This document shows positions 7,203 to 15,681 of a stretch of DNA of 64,000 nucleotides, one piece after another (position 1 is the stretch's first letter; the number at the start of each line of letters is the position of its first letter). The stretch comes from an uncultured Clostridia bacterium (lineage in GTDB: Bacteria; Bacillota; Clostridia; Lachnospirales; CAMVHY01): NCBI GenBank assembly GCA_947427385.1, contig CANEHT010000002.1:62001-126000 (forward strand). Direction: 5' to 3'. Made by a program: the position numbers and the translations under genes. Under the pieces are notes generated by a model. That model had not been told where the DNA came from. It worked only from the letters and a program-made list of their open reading frames with translations, and did no database searches.

Positions 7203-8675
7203 ATGGACAATATTTATAAAGATATAAGTGAACGGACTCAGGGTGATATCTATATCGGTGTGGTCGGCCCCGTCCGTACTGGTAAATCAACTTTTATTAA
7301 ACGTTTTATGGACTTACTTGTTATCCCAAATATTGATAATGATTATATAAAAGAACGAACTAAAGATGAATTACCGCAAAGTGCTGCCGGTAAAACTATT
7401 ATGACTACTGAGCCTAAATTTATTCCTAATGAGGCTATCGAAATTAATCTTAATGAAAATATCCATTTCAAAATGCGTATGATTGATTGCGTCGGCTATC
7501 TAATTCCTGGCGTATCCGGTCATATGGATGGCGATAATCCACGTATGATAAATACGCCATGGTCCGATGAAAAAATTCCATTCATTGATGCGGCTCAAAT
7601 CGGTACGCGAAAAGTTATAACTGAACATTCTACAATTGGAATTGTTATCACAACTGACGGTAGTATCACTGATATTTCACGTGAAAATTATATTGATGCT
7701 GAAGCTCGAATCGTTAAGGAATTAAAAAATATCAATAAACCATTTGTAATGCTATTAAATACGACAAAACCATATGCGCCTGAAACTGAAAACTTACGTC
7801 AAGAATTATCGACGCAATATAATATACCAGTCATTTGTGTGAATTGTGCACAATTAAAAACTGAAGATATTAACAATATAATTGAGAAACTTTTGTACGA
7901 ATTCCCACTCAAAGAAATAAAAATAAAATTTCCAAAATGGCTTGAGACACTTGAAACAAATCATTGGCTCAAACAAAATATGATTATGCTCATAAAAAAT
8001 ACGTTTGAGAAAATATCAAAGCTACGCGAAATAAAAAATTGTATAGAAAAAATTGAGGAAAATGAACTCGTTAAAAAAAGTTTTATTGAAAATATAATGT
8101 TGGGTGAAGGTTCCGTTACAATCGAAATTACTGTCGATAATGATTTGTATTTTAAAATTTTGAGTGAGACAACCGCGATGGAAATTCACGGTGAACATGA
8201 ATTAATTTCAACTATAAAAATTTTGTCGGAAGCGAAAAAAGAATACGACAAAATAAAATATGCACTTGAAGAAGTAAAACATAAAGGCTACGGAATTGTT
8301 ACGCCTGCATTAGATGAAATGACGCTCGAAAATCCTGTGATAATAAAGCATGGCTCAAAGTTCGGTGTGAAATTTAAAGCCAAAGCCCCGAGCATTCATT
8401 TAATTCGTGCGGATATAGAAACTGAAATTGCACCAATCGTTGGCAGTCAGCAACAAAGTGAAGAATTGATAGCAAATTTAAACAATGAAATGGCAAACGA
8501 CCCAAATAAAATTTGGGAGTTAAATATGTTTGGCAAATCAATGTATGATTTAATCAAAGATGGTTTACAAAGTAAACTTTATAATATTCCCGAAGACGCA
8601 CAACAAAAATTACAAGAAACTTTACAAAAAATAATTAACGAAGGAAGCGGCGGATTGATTTGTATCATTCTATAA
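7203..8675 (+). CDS. spoIVA: Stage IV sporulation protein A, spore-coat basement ATPase
   Basis: This 490-residue protein has essentially the length of Bacillus SpoIVA (492). SpoIVA is made in the mother cell, binds the forespore surface through SpoVM and polymerises with ATP hydrolysis to form the coat base layer. The Walker A-like GPVRTGKST is at residues 22-30, followed by the TRAFAC-like acidic MIDCVGY strand and the TEHSTIGIVITTDGS segment characteristic of the family. The C-terminus ends in a short hydrophobic tail (GGLICIIL), the region needed for SpoVM contact in Bacillus. ATG 7203 follows GGGAGGA. The gene is the clearest marker that the organism sporulates. Confidence 0.97.
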   Translation: MDNIYKDISERTQGDIYIGVVGPVRTGKSTFIKRFMDLLVIPNIDNDYIKERTKDELPQSAAGKTIMTTEPKFIPNEAIEINLNENIHFKMRMIDCVGYLIPGVSGHMDGDNPRMINTPWSDEKIPFIDAAQIGTRKVITEHSTIGIVITTDGSITDISRENYIDAEARIVKELKNINKPFVMLLNTTKPYAPETENLRQELSTQYNIPVICVNCAQLKTEDINNIIEKLLYEFPLKEIKIKFPKWLETLETNHWLKQNMIMLIKNTFEKISKLREIKNCIEKIEENELVKKSFIENIMLGEGSVTIEITVDNDLYFKILSETTAMEIHGEHELISTIKILSEAKKEYDKIKYALEEVKHKGYGIVTPALDEMTLENPVIIKHGSKFGVKFKAKAPSIHLIRADIETEIAPIVGSQQQSEELIANLNNEMANDPNKIWELNMFGKSMYDLIKDGLQSKLYNIPEDAQQKLQETLQKIINEGSGGLICIIL

Positions 8676-8682
8676 TTTTGTG

Positions 8683-9040
8683 CTAAAAAAAATATGGCAA
8701 AAAAATAATACAGCCAATTATCAAAGCACAAACTGCTGCGAAAAATACTGAAAGTGAAGCGACATCCTTAGCAATTTTTGCGACAGGATGTATTTTTTTT
8801 ACCGCAGCATAAATCGACGGTTTGCTCAATTGCCGTATTAAAAAGTTCGGCACAGATGACAAAAAATATTGCGAAAGTAACCACACAAAATTTTATTGGC
8901 GGTAAATTTAAAAATAAACTAAGTGCGAAAACGAATATGCCAATTGCAAAATGGATTTTCAAATTTCGTTCGCATTTTAAAATATAAATGAAGCCGTCAA
9001 ACATGTTTTTCAAACTCTCAGCAAAATTTTTATTTTTCAT
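8683..9040 (-). pseudogene. dgkA: Diacylglycerol/undecaprenol kinase, frameshifted at an A8 tract
   Basis: The first frame (9040 downward) gives the DgkA start, membrane helices and the catalytic CAELFNTAIEQTVDL region, then runs into a stop about 10 codons later. The remainder, KIHPVAKIAKDVAS plus the last membrane helix, is intact in the next frame down to 8683. The switch falls at a run of eight A (plus strand T at 8793-8800). With seven A the two parts join into a normal 118-residue DgkA-type kinase, which phosphorylates undecaprenol or diacylglycerol in the membrane. Either the base is a sequencing error, the gene is dead, or transcriptional slippage restores it. It overlaps ybeY by 4 bp (ATGA). 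Confidence 0.85.
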
Positions 9041-9495
9041 CTTTCAAGTCCAACCTTTTCCAAAATTAAATCTTGCTTTGCAAACATAATTTTTTCGTCC
9101 TCTGGTGAAATATGGTCGTAACCAAGTAAATGTAAAATTCCGTGCGCCGTTAAAAATCCAATCTCACGTTCCGCGCTGTGCATATATTCAGCAGCTTGTG
9201 AAAAAACTTTGTCAATACAAATAACAATATCACCGAGCAAAATATTTTCCTGCGTCAAAATATTTTTATCGCACGTGTTAAAATCAATGATAGGAAAAGA
9301 TAATACGTCCGTAGTTTTATCGATACCACGAAATTTTTTATTCAACTGTCGCATCTTTTCGTCATGCACAATTAAAACACTTACTTGTGGTTCCGCAGAA
9401 ACATTTTCAATCTTCAGCGCCGTATCTATAACGTTGTAAATTATTTTTTCGTACTTAAAATCTGAAACTTCATTTGCATCTATCAATATATTCAT
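9037..9495 (-). CDS. ybeY: Endoribonuclease YbeY
   Basis: This 152-residue single-strand endoribonuclease acts in 16S rRNA 3' maturation and ribosome quality control. The zinc-binding motif HGILHLLGYDH spans residues 118-128, with His118, His122 and His128 as the ligands. The LNKKFRGIDKTTDVLSF block upstream is also typical. It is co-transcribed with dgkA through an ATGA overlap, a pairing common in Bacillota (usually ybeY-dgkA-cdd-era). Confidence 0.95.
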   Translation of the reverse strand: MNILIDANEVSDFKYEKIIYNVIDTALKIENVSAEPQVSVLIVHDEKMRQLNKKFRGIDKTTDVLSFPIIDFNTCDKNILTQENILLGDIVICIDKVFSQAAEYMHSAEREIGFLTAHGILHLLGYDHISPEDEKIMFAKQDLILEKVGLER

Positions 9496-9572
9496 ATTTA
9501 TTCTCCAAAAATTTTTTTTGAAAAAATTTTAAGCTTAAATAGATAATTTGTCAAATAAAAAAGGTGATAGCG

Positions 9573-10061
9573 GTGAAAAACATTTTACTAATCGGTATGC
9601 CCGGTAGTGGTAAATCATCTGTTGCAAAAATTTTCGCTCAAAAATTTTCCTACAATTTAATTGATACTGATGACGAAATTGAAAAGGCCACCAACAAAAA
9701 TATCCCCGCTATTTTTAATGAATGCGGGGAAAAATATTTTCGACAATGCGAGCACAATGTTATTAAAAAAATTGCCGCCAATCAAAAATTTATAATTGCA
9801 TTGGGCGGCGGTTGTATTACTTTCAAAAAAAATTTGCTACTGATAAAAAATCTTGGCCGCGTCGTATATTTATTTTGCCGGCCAAATCAAATCTATAAAA
9901 ATTTAGACTACGCACGTCCATTAGTTAAAAAAAATTTGTCAGATATAAATATCTTGTACCAAAAACGTTATCAAATTTATTTGAATTGCTGTGACTACAT
10001 CTTGAATTGTAATAACCTCTCACTCGATTTAATTGCTGAAAAATTATTTACCGTTAAATAA
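9573..10061 (+). CDS. aroK: Shikimate kinase
   Basis: This 162-residue enzyme phosphorylates shikimate at O-3 in aromatic amino-acid synthesis. It has the P-loop GMPGSGKSS, the shikimate-binding DTDDEIE acidic pair, the GEKYFRQCE arginine motif, the ALGGGC glycine triad and the lid ARPLV. The GTG at 9573 is preferred over the GTG at 9564 because AAAAAAGGTGA lies at good distance only from the former. It stands alone and is followed by the tRNA operon. Confidence 0.92.
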   Translation: MKNILLIGMPGSGKSSVAKIFAQKFSYNLIDTDDEIEKATNKNIPAIFNECGEKYFRQCEHNVIKKIAANQKFIIALGGGCITFKKNLLLIKNLGRVVYLFCRPNQIYKNLDYARPLVKKNLSDINILYQKRYQIYLNCCDYILNCNNLSLDLIAEKLFTVK

Positions 10062-10076
10062 ATTTTTGATTTGTAC

Positions 10077-10105
10077 TTGACAGATTTTTTTTTACGTGCT
10101 AAAAT
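10077..10105 (+). promoter_or_regulatory. Near-consensus sigma-A promoter of the tRNA operon
   Basis: A perfect TTGACA (10077-10082), exactly 17 nt and TAAAAT (10100-10105) end 9 nt before the first tRNA base. Confidence 0.88.
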
Positions 10106-10114
10106 GAAAAGGTT

Positions 10115-10191
10115 GGCTCAATAGCTCAGTTGGTTAGAGCGCTGGCCTGTCACGCCAGAGGTCGAGGGTTCAAGTCCCTTTTGAGTCGCCA
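10115..10191 (+). tRNA. tRNA-Asp (anticodon GTC)
   Basis: The acceptor stem is GGCTCAA/TTGAGTC with one G-T pair. The anticodon loop CTGTCAC gives anticodon GTC, and the T-arm contains GGTTCAAGTCC. The 3' CCA is encoded, unlike in the other tRNAs of the window. Confidence 0.97.
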
Positions 10192-10194
10192 TTA

Positions 10195-10267
10195 GGGTGT
10201 ATAGCTCAGCTGGGAGAGCATCTGCCTTACAAGCAGAGGGTCATAGGTTCGAGCCCTATTACACCCA
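10195..10267 (+). tRNA. tRNA-Val (anticodon TAC)
   Basis: The acceptor stem is GGGTGTA/TACACCC with discriminator A. The anticodon TAC lies in CTTACAA and the T-arm contains GGTTCGAGCC. It starts 3 nt after tRNA-Asp, and CCA is not encoded. Confidence 0.97.
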
Positions 10268-10281
10268 CTTTTTTTTATTTT

Positions 10282-10355
<74 letters not shown>

Positions 10356-10389
10356 TGTTGTTGTTTCATTTTCTCCTAAAATATATTTT

Positions 10390-10418
10390 CGGTGGAACTT
10401 TGTTCCATCGTTTTTTTT
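10390..10418 (+). terminator. Rho-independent terminator of the tRNA operon
   Basis: A nine-pair stem CGGTGGAAC/GTTCCATCG with a 3-nt loop is followed by eight T. Confidence 0.9.
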
Positions 10419-10427
10419 GTACAAATT

Positions 10428-10646
10428 TTAATTTGATTTTCTATAAAATATCCGTGACAAAATAAAAAAAATTATTATTCTAAATAAAAATGGAATTGCA
10501 TATAAAAATGCAATTGTCGGCGGAGCACTGCATTCCACACATAATTTTAGTACGCAATAATTATAACTAACTACTGCGCACATTACGTCAGATAAAATAA
10601 TAGCAATTGCCATACATATTCGAGCTAACATTTTAAATTTATTCAT
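10428..10646 (-). CDS. Small hydrophobic membrane protein of unknown function
   Basis: This is a 72-residue protein with two predicted membrane helices (about residues 7-28 and 42-65), a cysteine-containing loop between them (CVECSAPP) and a basic C-terminus. The start overlaps the truA stop by 4 bp (ATGA) and has its own AAAGGAGAAATCAA ribosome site, so it is very likely translated as the second gene of a truA operon. I recognise no family. Confidence 0.75.
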   Translation of the reverse strand: MNKFKMLARICMAIAIILSDVMCAVVSYNYCVLKLCVECSAPPTIAFLYAIPFLFRIIIFFILSRIFYRKSN

Positions 10647-11392
10647 TTGATTTCTCCTTTATAAATTATATTCATCAATGTCAAACCTTGAGGCGGCGCC
10701 GTTTTGCATTTAGAATTTCTTTTTTTGTCAGCAATTATTTTTTTAATGTCTGCCAAATTTATTTTACCGATTCCAACATCGACAATTGTTGCAACAATTA
10801 TTCGTACCATATTGTACAAAAATCCATCAGCAGTAATTTCAAACGTAATAAAATTTTCATCGAACGTAACAGAAAAATCGTAAATAGTTCTTATTGTAGA
10901 TTTTACAGATGAACCACTGGCACAAAAACTTGCAAAATCTTGAGTGCCAATAAAAATTTTTGTTGCGTCAATCATATTTTGTTTGTCCAATTTATTTTTC
11001 ACATACCAGCAATAATTTCTATATTGCGGAATCGGGAATTGTGCGTTTAAAATTTTATATTGGTAAGTTTTTTTTGACACATCGTAACGCGCATGAAAAT
11101 TTTCATCAACAATTTTTGCATCTGTTATGACAATATCGTTTGGCAAAAAATTATTTATTACGAACGGAAATTTTTCCGGCGGTATACTGCAATAATCGAT
11201 ATTGAATATTGCTTTTTGAGCAAGTGCGTGAACTTTTGAATCGGTGCGACTGGCACCGATTATTTTTATATTTTTTTTTAGTAGCAATGAAATTTTTTCT
11301 TCGACAATTTGTTGCACAGTTATTACATTTTTTTGGCGCTGCCATCCAAAATAATTTGTTCCATCGTAAGAAATTGTTAATAGAATTTTCAT
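10643..11392 (-). CDS. truA: tRNA pseudouridine(38-40) synthase
   Basis: This 249-residue TruA isomerises uridines 38-40 in the anticodon arm of many tRNAs. The catalytic aspartate is D51 in ASRTDSKVHA, where most TruA proteins read GRTDAGVHA, so the residues around it are slightly divergent. The YQYKILN and FASFCASGSS segments and the C-terminal GFLYNMVRIIVATIVDVG block are characteristic. The ribosome site AAGGAGGACATAC precedes ATG 11392. It is often found at the end of the ribosomal/ECF operon, but here it stands with only the small membrane protein. Confidence 0.94.
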   Translation of the reverse strand: MKILLTISYDGTNYFGWQRQKNVITVQQIVEEKISLLLKKNIKIIGASRTDSKVHALAQKAIFNIDYCSIPPEKFPFVINNFLPNDIVITDAKIVDENFHARYDVSKKTYQYKILNAQFPIPQYRNYCWYVKNKLDKQNMIDATKIFIGTQDFASFCASGSSVKSTIRTIYDFSVTFDENFITFEITADGFLYNMVRIIVATIVDVGIGKINLADIKKIIADKKRNSKCKTAPPQGLTLMNIIYKGEIK

Positions 11393-11536
11393 GTATGTCC
11401 TCCTTAAATTTATCGTTGTAAAATATTTTTCACATAAAATAAAAAAAACAATTGCGTAACATTTTATAAATATATTGCATAATTATTAAGTAAATGTTAA
11501 TATAATATAAGTAAAAAATGCTAAGGAGTGTAATTT

Positions 11537-12490
11537 ATGTTTAAAAAAATTTTCTTGCTGTTTGGCTTATTATTTCTCATTTTCTTATTTAGCAGTAAAG
11601 CCGAAGCTTTAAACTATAAAAATATTTCCGTCATCGATAACGGAATTATTACAAATTTTTCAACTGATTCCGAAACCGTTAAAGAATTCTTTACTCAAAA
11701 TAATATTTTTATCTCTAAAAATGATTTCGTAAATAAAAAAATGAATGAACAAATTTTCAATGGAATGAATATCGAAATCGAACGCCCTTTCATCTTAAAA
11801 GTTTTCGTTGACGATAAAGAAAAAATTTTTAATGTCAAGTTCAATGATACCGTAAACGATTTCCTAAAAGTTTTGCAAAAAGAATTTGATAAGGAATTTA
11901 CATGCGCACAAGATAATGATTTTAAATTACGAAATTGCCACGAATTAAAATTTTATTCACAGCATACCGAATTAGTTGAAAAAACCGAAATAATTCCGTT
12001 CGAAACTAAAATTATTTATTCCGATAAATTATTTGAAAATGTTGAACAAGTTGTACAAAATGGTATCAACGGTGAAAAATTAATTACCGAAGAAATAATT
12101 TTTAGTGGTAACGATGAAATTTCACGTACCAAAAACGAAATAATAATTAAAAAACCAATCGAAAAAATAATTACTAGAGGAATTTGTAAAAATGTTTTGA
12201 TAATGAACGCAAGTGCATATACCGCCGGTTTTGAAAGCACAGGCAAAAGACCCGGCGATAAAGGTTACGGCATAACAGCGACCGGAGCAAAAGCTCGGCG
12301 TGGTGTTGTTGCCGTTGACCCAAAAGTTATTCCGCTCGGCAGTAAATTATTTATCGAAGGTTATGGTTATGCGACAGCGCTCGATACTGGTGGCGCAATT
12401 AAAGGAAATAAAATTGATTTATTTTATGAAAATTTGTACGATGCAAAAAAATTTGGACGCCGTCAAGTAAAAGTTCATATATTAAGTTAA
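11537..12490 (+). CDS. Exported wall-active protein with DUF348-like, G5 and 3D domains (YabE/Rpf-like)
   Basis: This 317-residue protein has an N-terminal signal or anchor segment (about residues 5-24). A beta-grasp DUF348-like region follows (ITNFSTDSETVKEFF), then a G5-like domain (around TEIIPFETKIIYS to KKPIEKIITRG, residues 150-213). The C-terminal 3D domain has its three conserved aspartates in VAVDP, ALDTG and KIDLF. This architecture is shared with YabE/YuiC-type and resuscitation-promoting-factor-like murein hydrolases, which cut glycan strands during germination or growth. It has a normal AAGGAG ribosome site. Transcription ends in the composite palindromic element that follows. 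Confidence 0.87.
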   Translation: MFKKIFLLFGLLFLIFLFSSKAEALNYKNISVIDNGIITNFSTDSETVKEFFTQNNIFISKNDFVNKKMNEQIFNGMNIEIERPFILKVFVDDKEKIFNVKFNDTVNDFLKVLQKEFDKEFTCAQDNDFKLRNCHELKFYSQHTELVEKTEIIPFETKIIYSDKLFENVEQVVQNGINGEKLITEEIIFSGNDEISRTKNEIIIKKPIEKIITRGICKNVLIMNASAYTAGFESTGKRPGDKGYGITATGAKARRGVVAVDPKVIPLGSKLFIEGYGYATALDTGGAIKGNKIDLFYENLYDAKKFGRRQVKVHILS

Positions 12491-12500
12491 AATAATGTGT

Positions 12501-12641
12501 TAAAACCTTACTTTTCTTGAAAGAAAAGTAACAAAAGAACTTTAACAAAAAAAATCTTTGCGTACAATACGCAAAGATTTTTTTATAAAATTTCTTTTTT
12601 ATTTTACTTTTTTCTTTTCAAAGAAAAAAGTAAAGGTTTTA
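12501..12641. repeat. Composite palindromic intergenic element, copy A
   Basis: Outer arms TAAAACCTTACTTTT and AAAAGTAAAGGTTTTA enclose local hairpins (TTACTTTTCT..AGAAAAGTAA and ACTTTTTTCTTT..AAGAAAAAAGT), the phrase AAAAGAACTTTAAC and a central hairpin ATCTTTGCGTA/TACGCAAAGAT with T tracts. It sits between convergent genes and would terminate both. The same modules recur at 33039, 41306 and 48058. Confidence 0.85.
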
Positions 12642-12645
12642 CAAG

Positions 12646-12999
12646 TTATTTTTTATTGATAGCTTCTTTAACTTTTGCAGCTTTACCAACACGATTACGT
12701 AAGTAAAAAAGTTTTGCACGACGAACTATTCCACGACGTACGACATCAATTTTAACAATTTTAGGAGAATGAAGCGGCCAAGTTTTTTCAACGCCAATAC
12801 CTGAAGAGATTTTACGAACGGTAAAGACTTCGTTCAAGCCACCATTTTGGAAACGGATAACGGTTCCCTCAAAAACTTGGATACGTTCTTTCGTCCCCTC
12901 AATAATTTTTGCGTGAACTTTTACAGTATCACCAACGTTAAAAGTTTTGATATTTGGTTTTAACTGCTCACTCTCAATTTGTTTTATTATTGCTTGCAT
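12646..12999 (-). CDS. rplS: 50S ribosomal protein L19
   Basis: This 117-residue ribosomal protein lies at the 30S-50S interface. It shows the L19 signature IIKQIE near the start, [23 protein letters not shown] and the basic C-terminal [20 protein letters not shown]. The reading frame extends upstream, but TTAGGAGGATTATA marks ATG 12999, which gives the usual length. It is monocistronic here and not in the common rpsP-rimM-trmD-rplS order. Confidence 0.97.
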   Translation of the reverse strand: MQAIIKQIESEQLKPNIKTFNVGDTVKVHAKIIEGTKERIQVFEGTVIRFQNGGLNEVFTVRKISSGIGVEKTWPLHSPKIVKIDVVRRGIVRRAKLFYLRNRVGKAAKVKEAINKK

Positions 13000-13103
13000 T
13001 ATAATCCTCCTAATTTTTTTCACACACAATTTTTTTTTGCACACAAATAAAATTATATCACGAATGAAATATTTTCTGCAAGATTTTTTTTGTGGATGTA
13101 ATC

Positions 13104-13133
13104 TTGAATTCATATTTTGCATAATGCTATACT
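13104..13133 (+). promoter_or_regulatory. Candidate sigma-A promoter of ddl-murI
   Basis: TTGAAT (13104-13109), an 18-nt spacer and TATACT (13128-13133) lie 30 nt before the ddl start. Confidence 0.5.
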
Positions 13134-13162
13134 GAGAGCAAAATTTGTGGAGGTAGCTATCA

Positions 13163-14263
13163 ATGAAAAAATTAAATGTAGCCGTAATTTATGGCGGCGA
13201 TTCCCCTGAACATATGATATCACGAACTTCCGCTAATAATATTATCAGTAAATTATCTACCGAAAAATATAATATCATCCCTATCTATATCAATAAAGAA
13301 GGCTCGTGGATTATGTATGATAATTATACGAGCGATTTAAATGATTGGAAATGGGAAAAAATCGGTGCAAATGTCTCCTTAAGCGTAAATCATTCCCAAA
13401 AAGGTTTGTTCCGCCTCGTAAAAGATAAGGCTAAATTAATTTGTATCGATATAATTTTCCCTGTCCTTCATGGCCCATATGGTGAAGATGGAAAAATTCA
13501 AGGCTTATTTGAAATTTCCGGAATACCTTATGTCGGCTGCGGTGTCCTTAGTTCCGCTGTAAGCATGGACAAAAGTTTTATGCGTATCATAGCCGCATCT
13601 GCCGGCCTTAATCAAACAGATTACATTGCTTTCAGTGAATATGAATTTAAAAATAACAGCGAAGAAATTTTGAAAAATATTCGCAAAAAAATCGGATATA
13701 ATTGTTTCATAAAACCATGTAACGGCGGCTCATCAATCGGTATGTCAAAAGCCACCAAAAAAAATGAATTACTAAATGGAATCGAACTCGCTTTCCACTA
13801 CGATAAAAAAGTTATCGTTGAAAAAACTATTGTTGGCCGCGAATTTGAGTGCGCAGTTTTAGGCAATGCTATCGATGGCGAAATAAATGTTTCTGGCGTC
13901 GGTGAATTAAAATTTGAACAAGAGTTTTATACTTACGATGCAAAATATGTTGACAATTCTTCTTACACTATAATTCCTGCTGATTTGCCAAAAGAAGTTG
14001 TCGAACAAATTCGTGATTACTCCGCAAGAATTTTTAAAGCAGTTGATGGAAGCGGATTAGCACGCGTAGATTTCTTAGTTGATGACAAAACTGTTTACTT
14101 CAGCGAAATAAATACGATGCCCGGCTTCACTTCGATAAGTATGTATCCAAAACTGTGGGAAAACGAAGGCATTGGCATGGAAGTTTTGCTTGACAAATTA
14201 ATTGATTTAGGCATGAAAAAAGGTGTAGGACGTGAACAAAAAATATGGAAGATAGAGCAATAG
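13163..14263 (+). CDS. ddl: D-alanine--D-alanine ligase
   Basis: This 366-residue ATP-grasp enzyme joins two D-alanines for the peptidoglycan stem peptide. It has the N-terminal [10 protein letters not shown] motif (usually GGxSxEH), the [12 protein letters not shown] loop, [12 protein letters not shown], the ATP-grasp [13 protein letters not shown] segment and the C-terminal metal-binding EINTMPGFT. It has a GGAGGT ribosome site. It overlaps murI by 19 bp, so D-Ala-D-Ala and D-glutamate supply are made from one transcript, a sensible peptidoglycan-precursor operon. Confidence 0.95.
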   Translation: MKKLNVAVIYGGDSPEHMISRTSANNIISKLSTEKYNIIPIYINKEGSWIMYDNYTSDLNDWKWEKIGANVSLSVNHSQKGLFRLVKDKAKLICIDIIFPVLHGPYGEDGKIQGLFEISGIPYVGCGVLSSAVSMDKSFMRIIAASAGLNQTDYIAFSEYEFKNNSEEILKNIRKKIGYNCFIKPCNGGSSIGMSKATKKNELLNGIELAFHYDKKVIVEKTIVGREFECAVLGNAIDGEINVSGVGELKFEQEFYTYDAKYVDNSSYTIIPADLPKEVVEQIRDYSARIFKAVDGSGLARVDFLVDDKTVYFSEINTMPGFTSISMYPKLWENEGIGMEVLLDKLIDLGMKKGVGREQKIWKIEQ

Positions 14264-15060
14264 GAATATTTGATTCGGGAATTGGCGGTCTCACAGTTTT
14301 GAAAGAAATAATAAAAATTTCGCCAAACGAAAACATAATTTATTGCGCCGACACCGCAAACACGCCATACGGAAATAAATCCAAACAAAAACTTTTAAAT
14401 CTCAGCCGCCAAATTGTAAAATTTCTTATTGCACAAAATGTAAAGTTAATTGTAATCGCATGCAACACTGTCAGTTCAAATTGTTTTCATGAATTGCAAA
14501 AAGAATTTGATACACCAATCATTGAAGTTTTGACTAATGGACTTAACGCCGGAATTGAAGCTACCAAAAATAAATTTATCGGCATAATCGGAACGGAAGC
14601 GACATTACAAAATCATGTTTGCGAAAAATTTATCGCAAAAAAAAATAATAATGTCAAAATTTTTACCAAAGCGTGTCCGTTGTTTGTACCACTTGCCGAA
14701 GAAGGTTGGATTGATAACAAAATTTCGTATGAAGTCACAAAAATTTATCTCCGTGAATTTAAAAAAACGCAAATTGACACATTGATTCTTTCCTGCACAC
14801 ATTATCCATTGTTTATAGATAACATAAAAAAAATTTTGCCGACGGTAAAAATAATTGACCCGGCAAAATTTACTGCAATTAAAGTCCAAAAATATTTGAC
14901 GAGCCACAAAATTTTTCGCCACAAAAATAATCCAAACATAATTTTTTATACGAGTGATAATCCTAAAAAATTTCGGCGTATGTGTAATAAAATATTGACA
15001 AAAAATTATCCGCCTCAAAACTTTCAACAAAAAATTTTTGACTTTCATGAATCAAACTGA
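14245..15060 (+). CDS. murI: Glutamate racemase
   Basis: This 271-residue cofactor-independent racemase makes D-glutamate for peptidoglycan. It has the FDSGIGGLTVL motif with Asp10-Ser11, the first catalytic cysteine C73 in ACNTVSS, the second in SCTHYPLF, and the TANTPYGNK substrate loop. It begins inside the end of ddl, without a strong ribosome site of its own, which suggests coupling. A terminator hairpin follows directly after the stop. Confidence 0.95.
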   Translation: MEDRAIGIFDSGIGGLTVLKEIIKISPNENIIYCADTANTPYGNKSKQKLLNLSRQIVKFLIAQNVKLIVIACNTVSSNCFHELQKEFDTPIIEVLTNGLNAGIEATKNKFIGIIGTEATLQNHVCEKFIAKKNNNVKIFTKACPLFVPLAEEGWIDNKISYEVTKIYLREFKKTQIDTLILSCTHYPLFIDNIKKILPTVKIIDPAKFTAIKVQKYLTSHKIFRHKNNPNIIFYTSDNPKKFRRMCNKILTKNYPPQNFQQKIFDFHESN

Positions 15061-15063
15061 AAA

Positions 15064-15105
15064 CTCTCTCATATTTTATTTATATAAAATGTGAGAGGTT
15101 TTTTT
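15064..15105 (+). terminator. murI terminator that also holds the ribosome site of the next gene
   Basis: The 13-bp stem (15066-15078 with 15085-15097, one G-T pair) and 6-nt loop are followed by GG and seven T. The 3' arm contains GAGAGG, the only ribosome site for ATG 15106. Confidence 0.75.
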
Positions 15106-15681
15106 ATGGAAAAAATAATTCACATCATGAACGATAAAAATGTTAAATATTTCGACGACGAAATAAATACGCCCGCGCTTAAAACTATCAAAGCTATCGT
15201 GCCTTACATCGATTCCAAATATCAAAAAAAAATTGCCATCATGTTAAAGATTTTTGAAATTCAAATGTTAAACGAACTTTATGCAAAAAAAAAGAATGCG
15301 CCAAATAAATTTGATATCGAAAGTGCAATCATAAATGTCATGAAGATTTATATGAATGACGAAATTTTTGACACGATTAACCAAGCAATAAATATTGTCA
15401 GCAAAAAAAATGAAGGGAATGACACCGATATGCAGAATATTTTTAATGACCCCGCTTTCAGCAATTTAAACGATAAAGATAAAAATTTAATCGAAAATTT
15501 TATGCGCGATATCGATCAAAAATCGCCAATGGACGCCATAAATATCATGATGGATTACAATAAAAAAATAAATATCAGTAACGAACAAAAAACTGCCATG
15601 ATAAATGCACTGCTAAAAAAAGTTTCGCCACAAAAACGTCAACAATTTCTTACGCTCTACAATATGTTTGCAAAAAATTAA
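15106..15681 (+). CDS. Unknown soluble helical protein
   Basis: This 191-residue protein is unrecognised. It has no signal or membrane segment and is largely helical and asparagine/lysine rich. A methionine- and isoleucine-rich middle (IMLKIFEIQMLNELY, residues about 45-59) precedes a linker, and the end contains KKVSPQKRQQFLTLYNMF. ATG 15106 is chosen over GTG 15091 because GAGAGG is well spaced only for the former. The ribosome site lies inside the murI terminator hairpin, so it is probably expressed from its own transcript. The 3' end overlaps the convergent rarA by 4 bp. A role in sporulation is possible but only from this leader architecture. Confidence 0.75.
   Translation: MEKIIHIMNDKNVKYFDDEINTPALKTIKAIVPYIDSKYQKKIAIMLKIFEIQMLNELYAKKKNAPNKFDIESAIINVMKIYMNDEIFDTINQAINIVSKKNEGNDTDMQNIFNDPAFSNLNDKDKNLIENFMRDIDQKSPMDAINIMMDYNKKINISNEQKTAMINALLKKVSPQKRQQFLTLYNMFAKN

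Noticed and set aside
12501-12641. Composite palindrome considered as an insertion sequence or integron site
   Set aside because: No transposase frame, no visible target duplication and only about 140 bp; a terminator or REP-like element fits better.
14605-15048. 147-codon minus-strand open frame
   Set aside because: It lies entirely inside murI on the opposite strand, has no ribosome site and its translation is low-complexity Phe/Lys; it is a shadow of the racemase gene.
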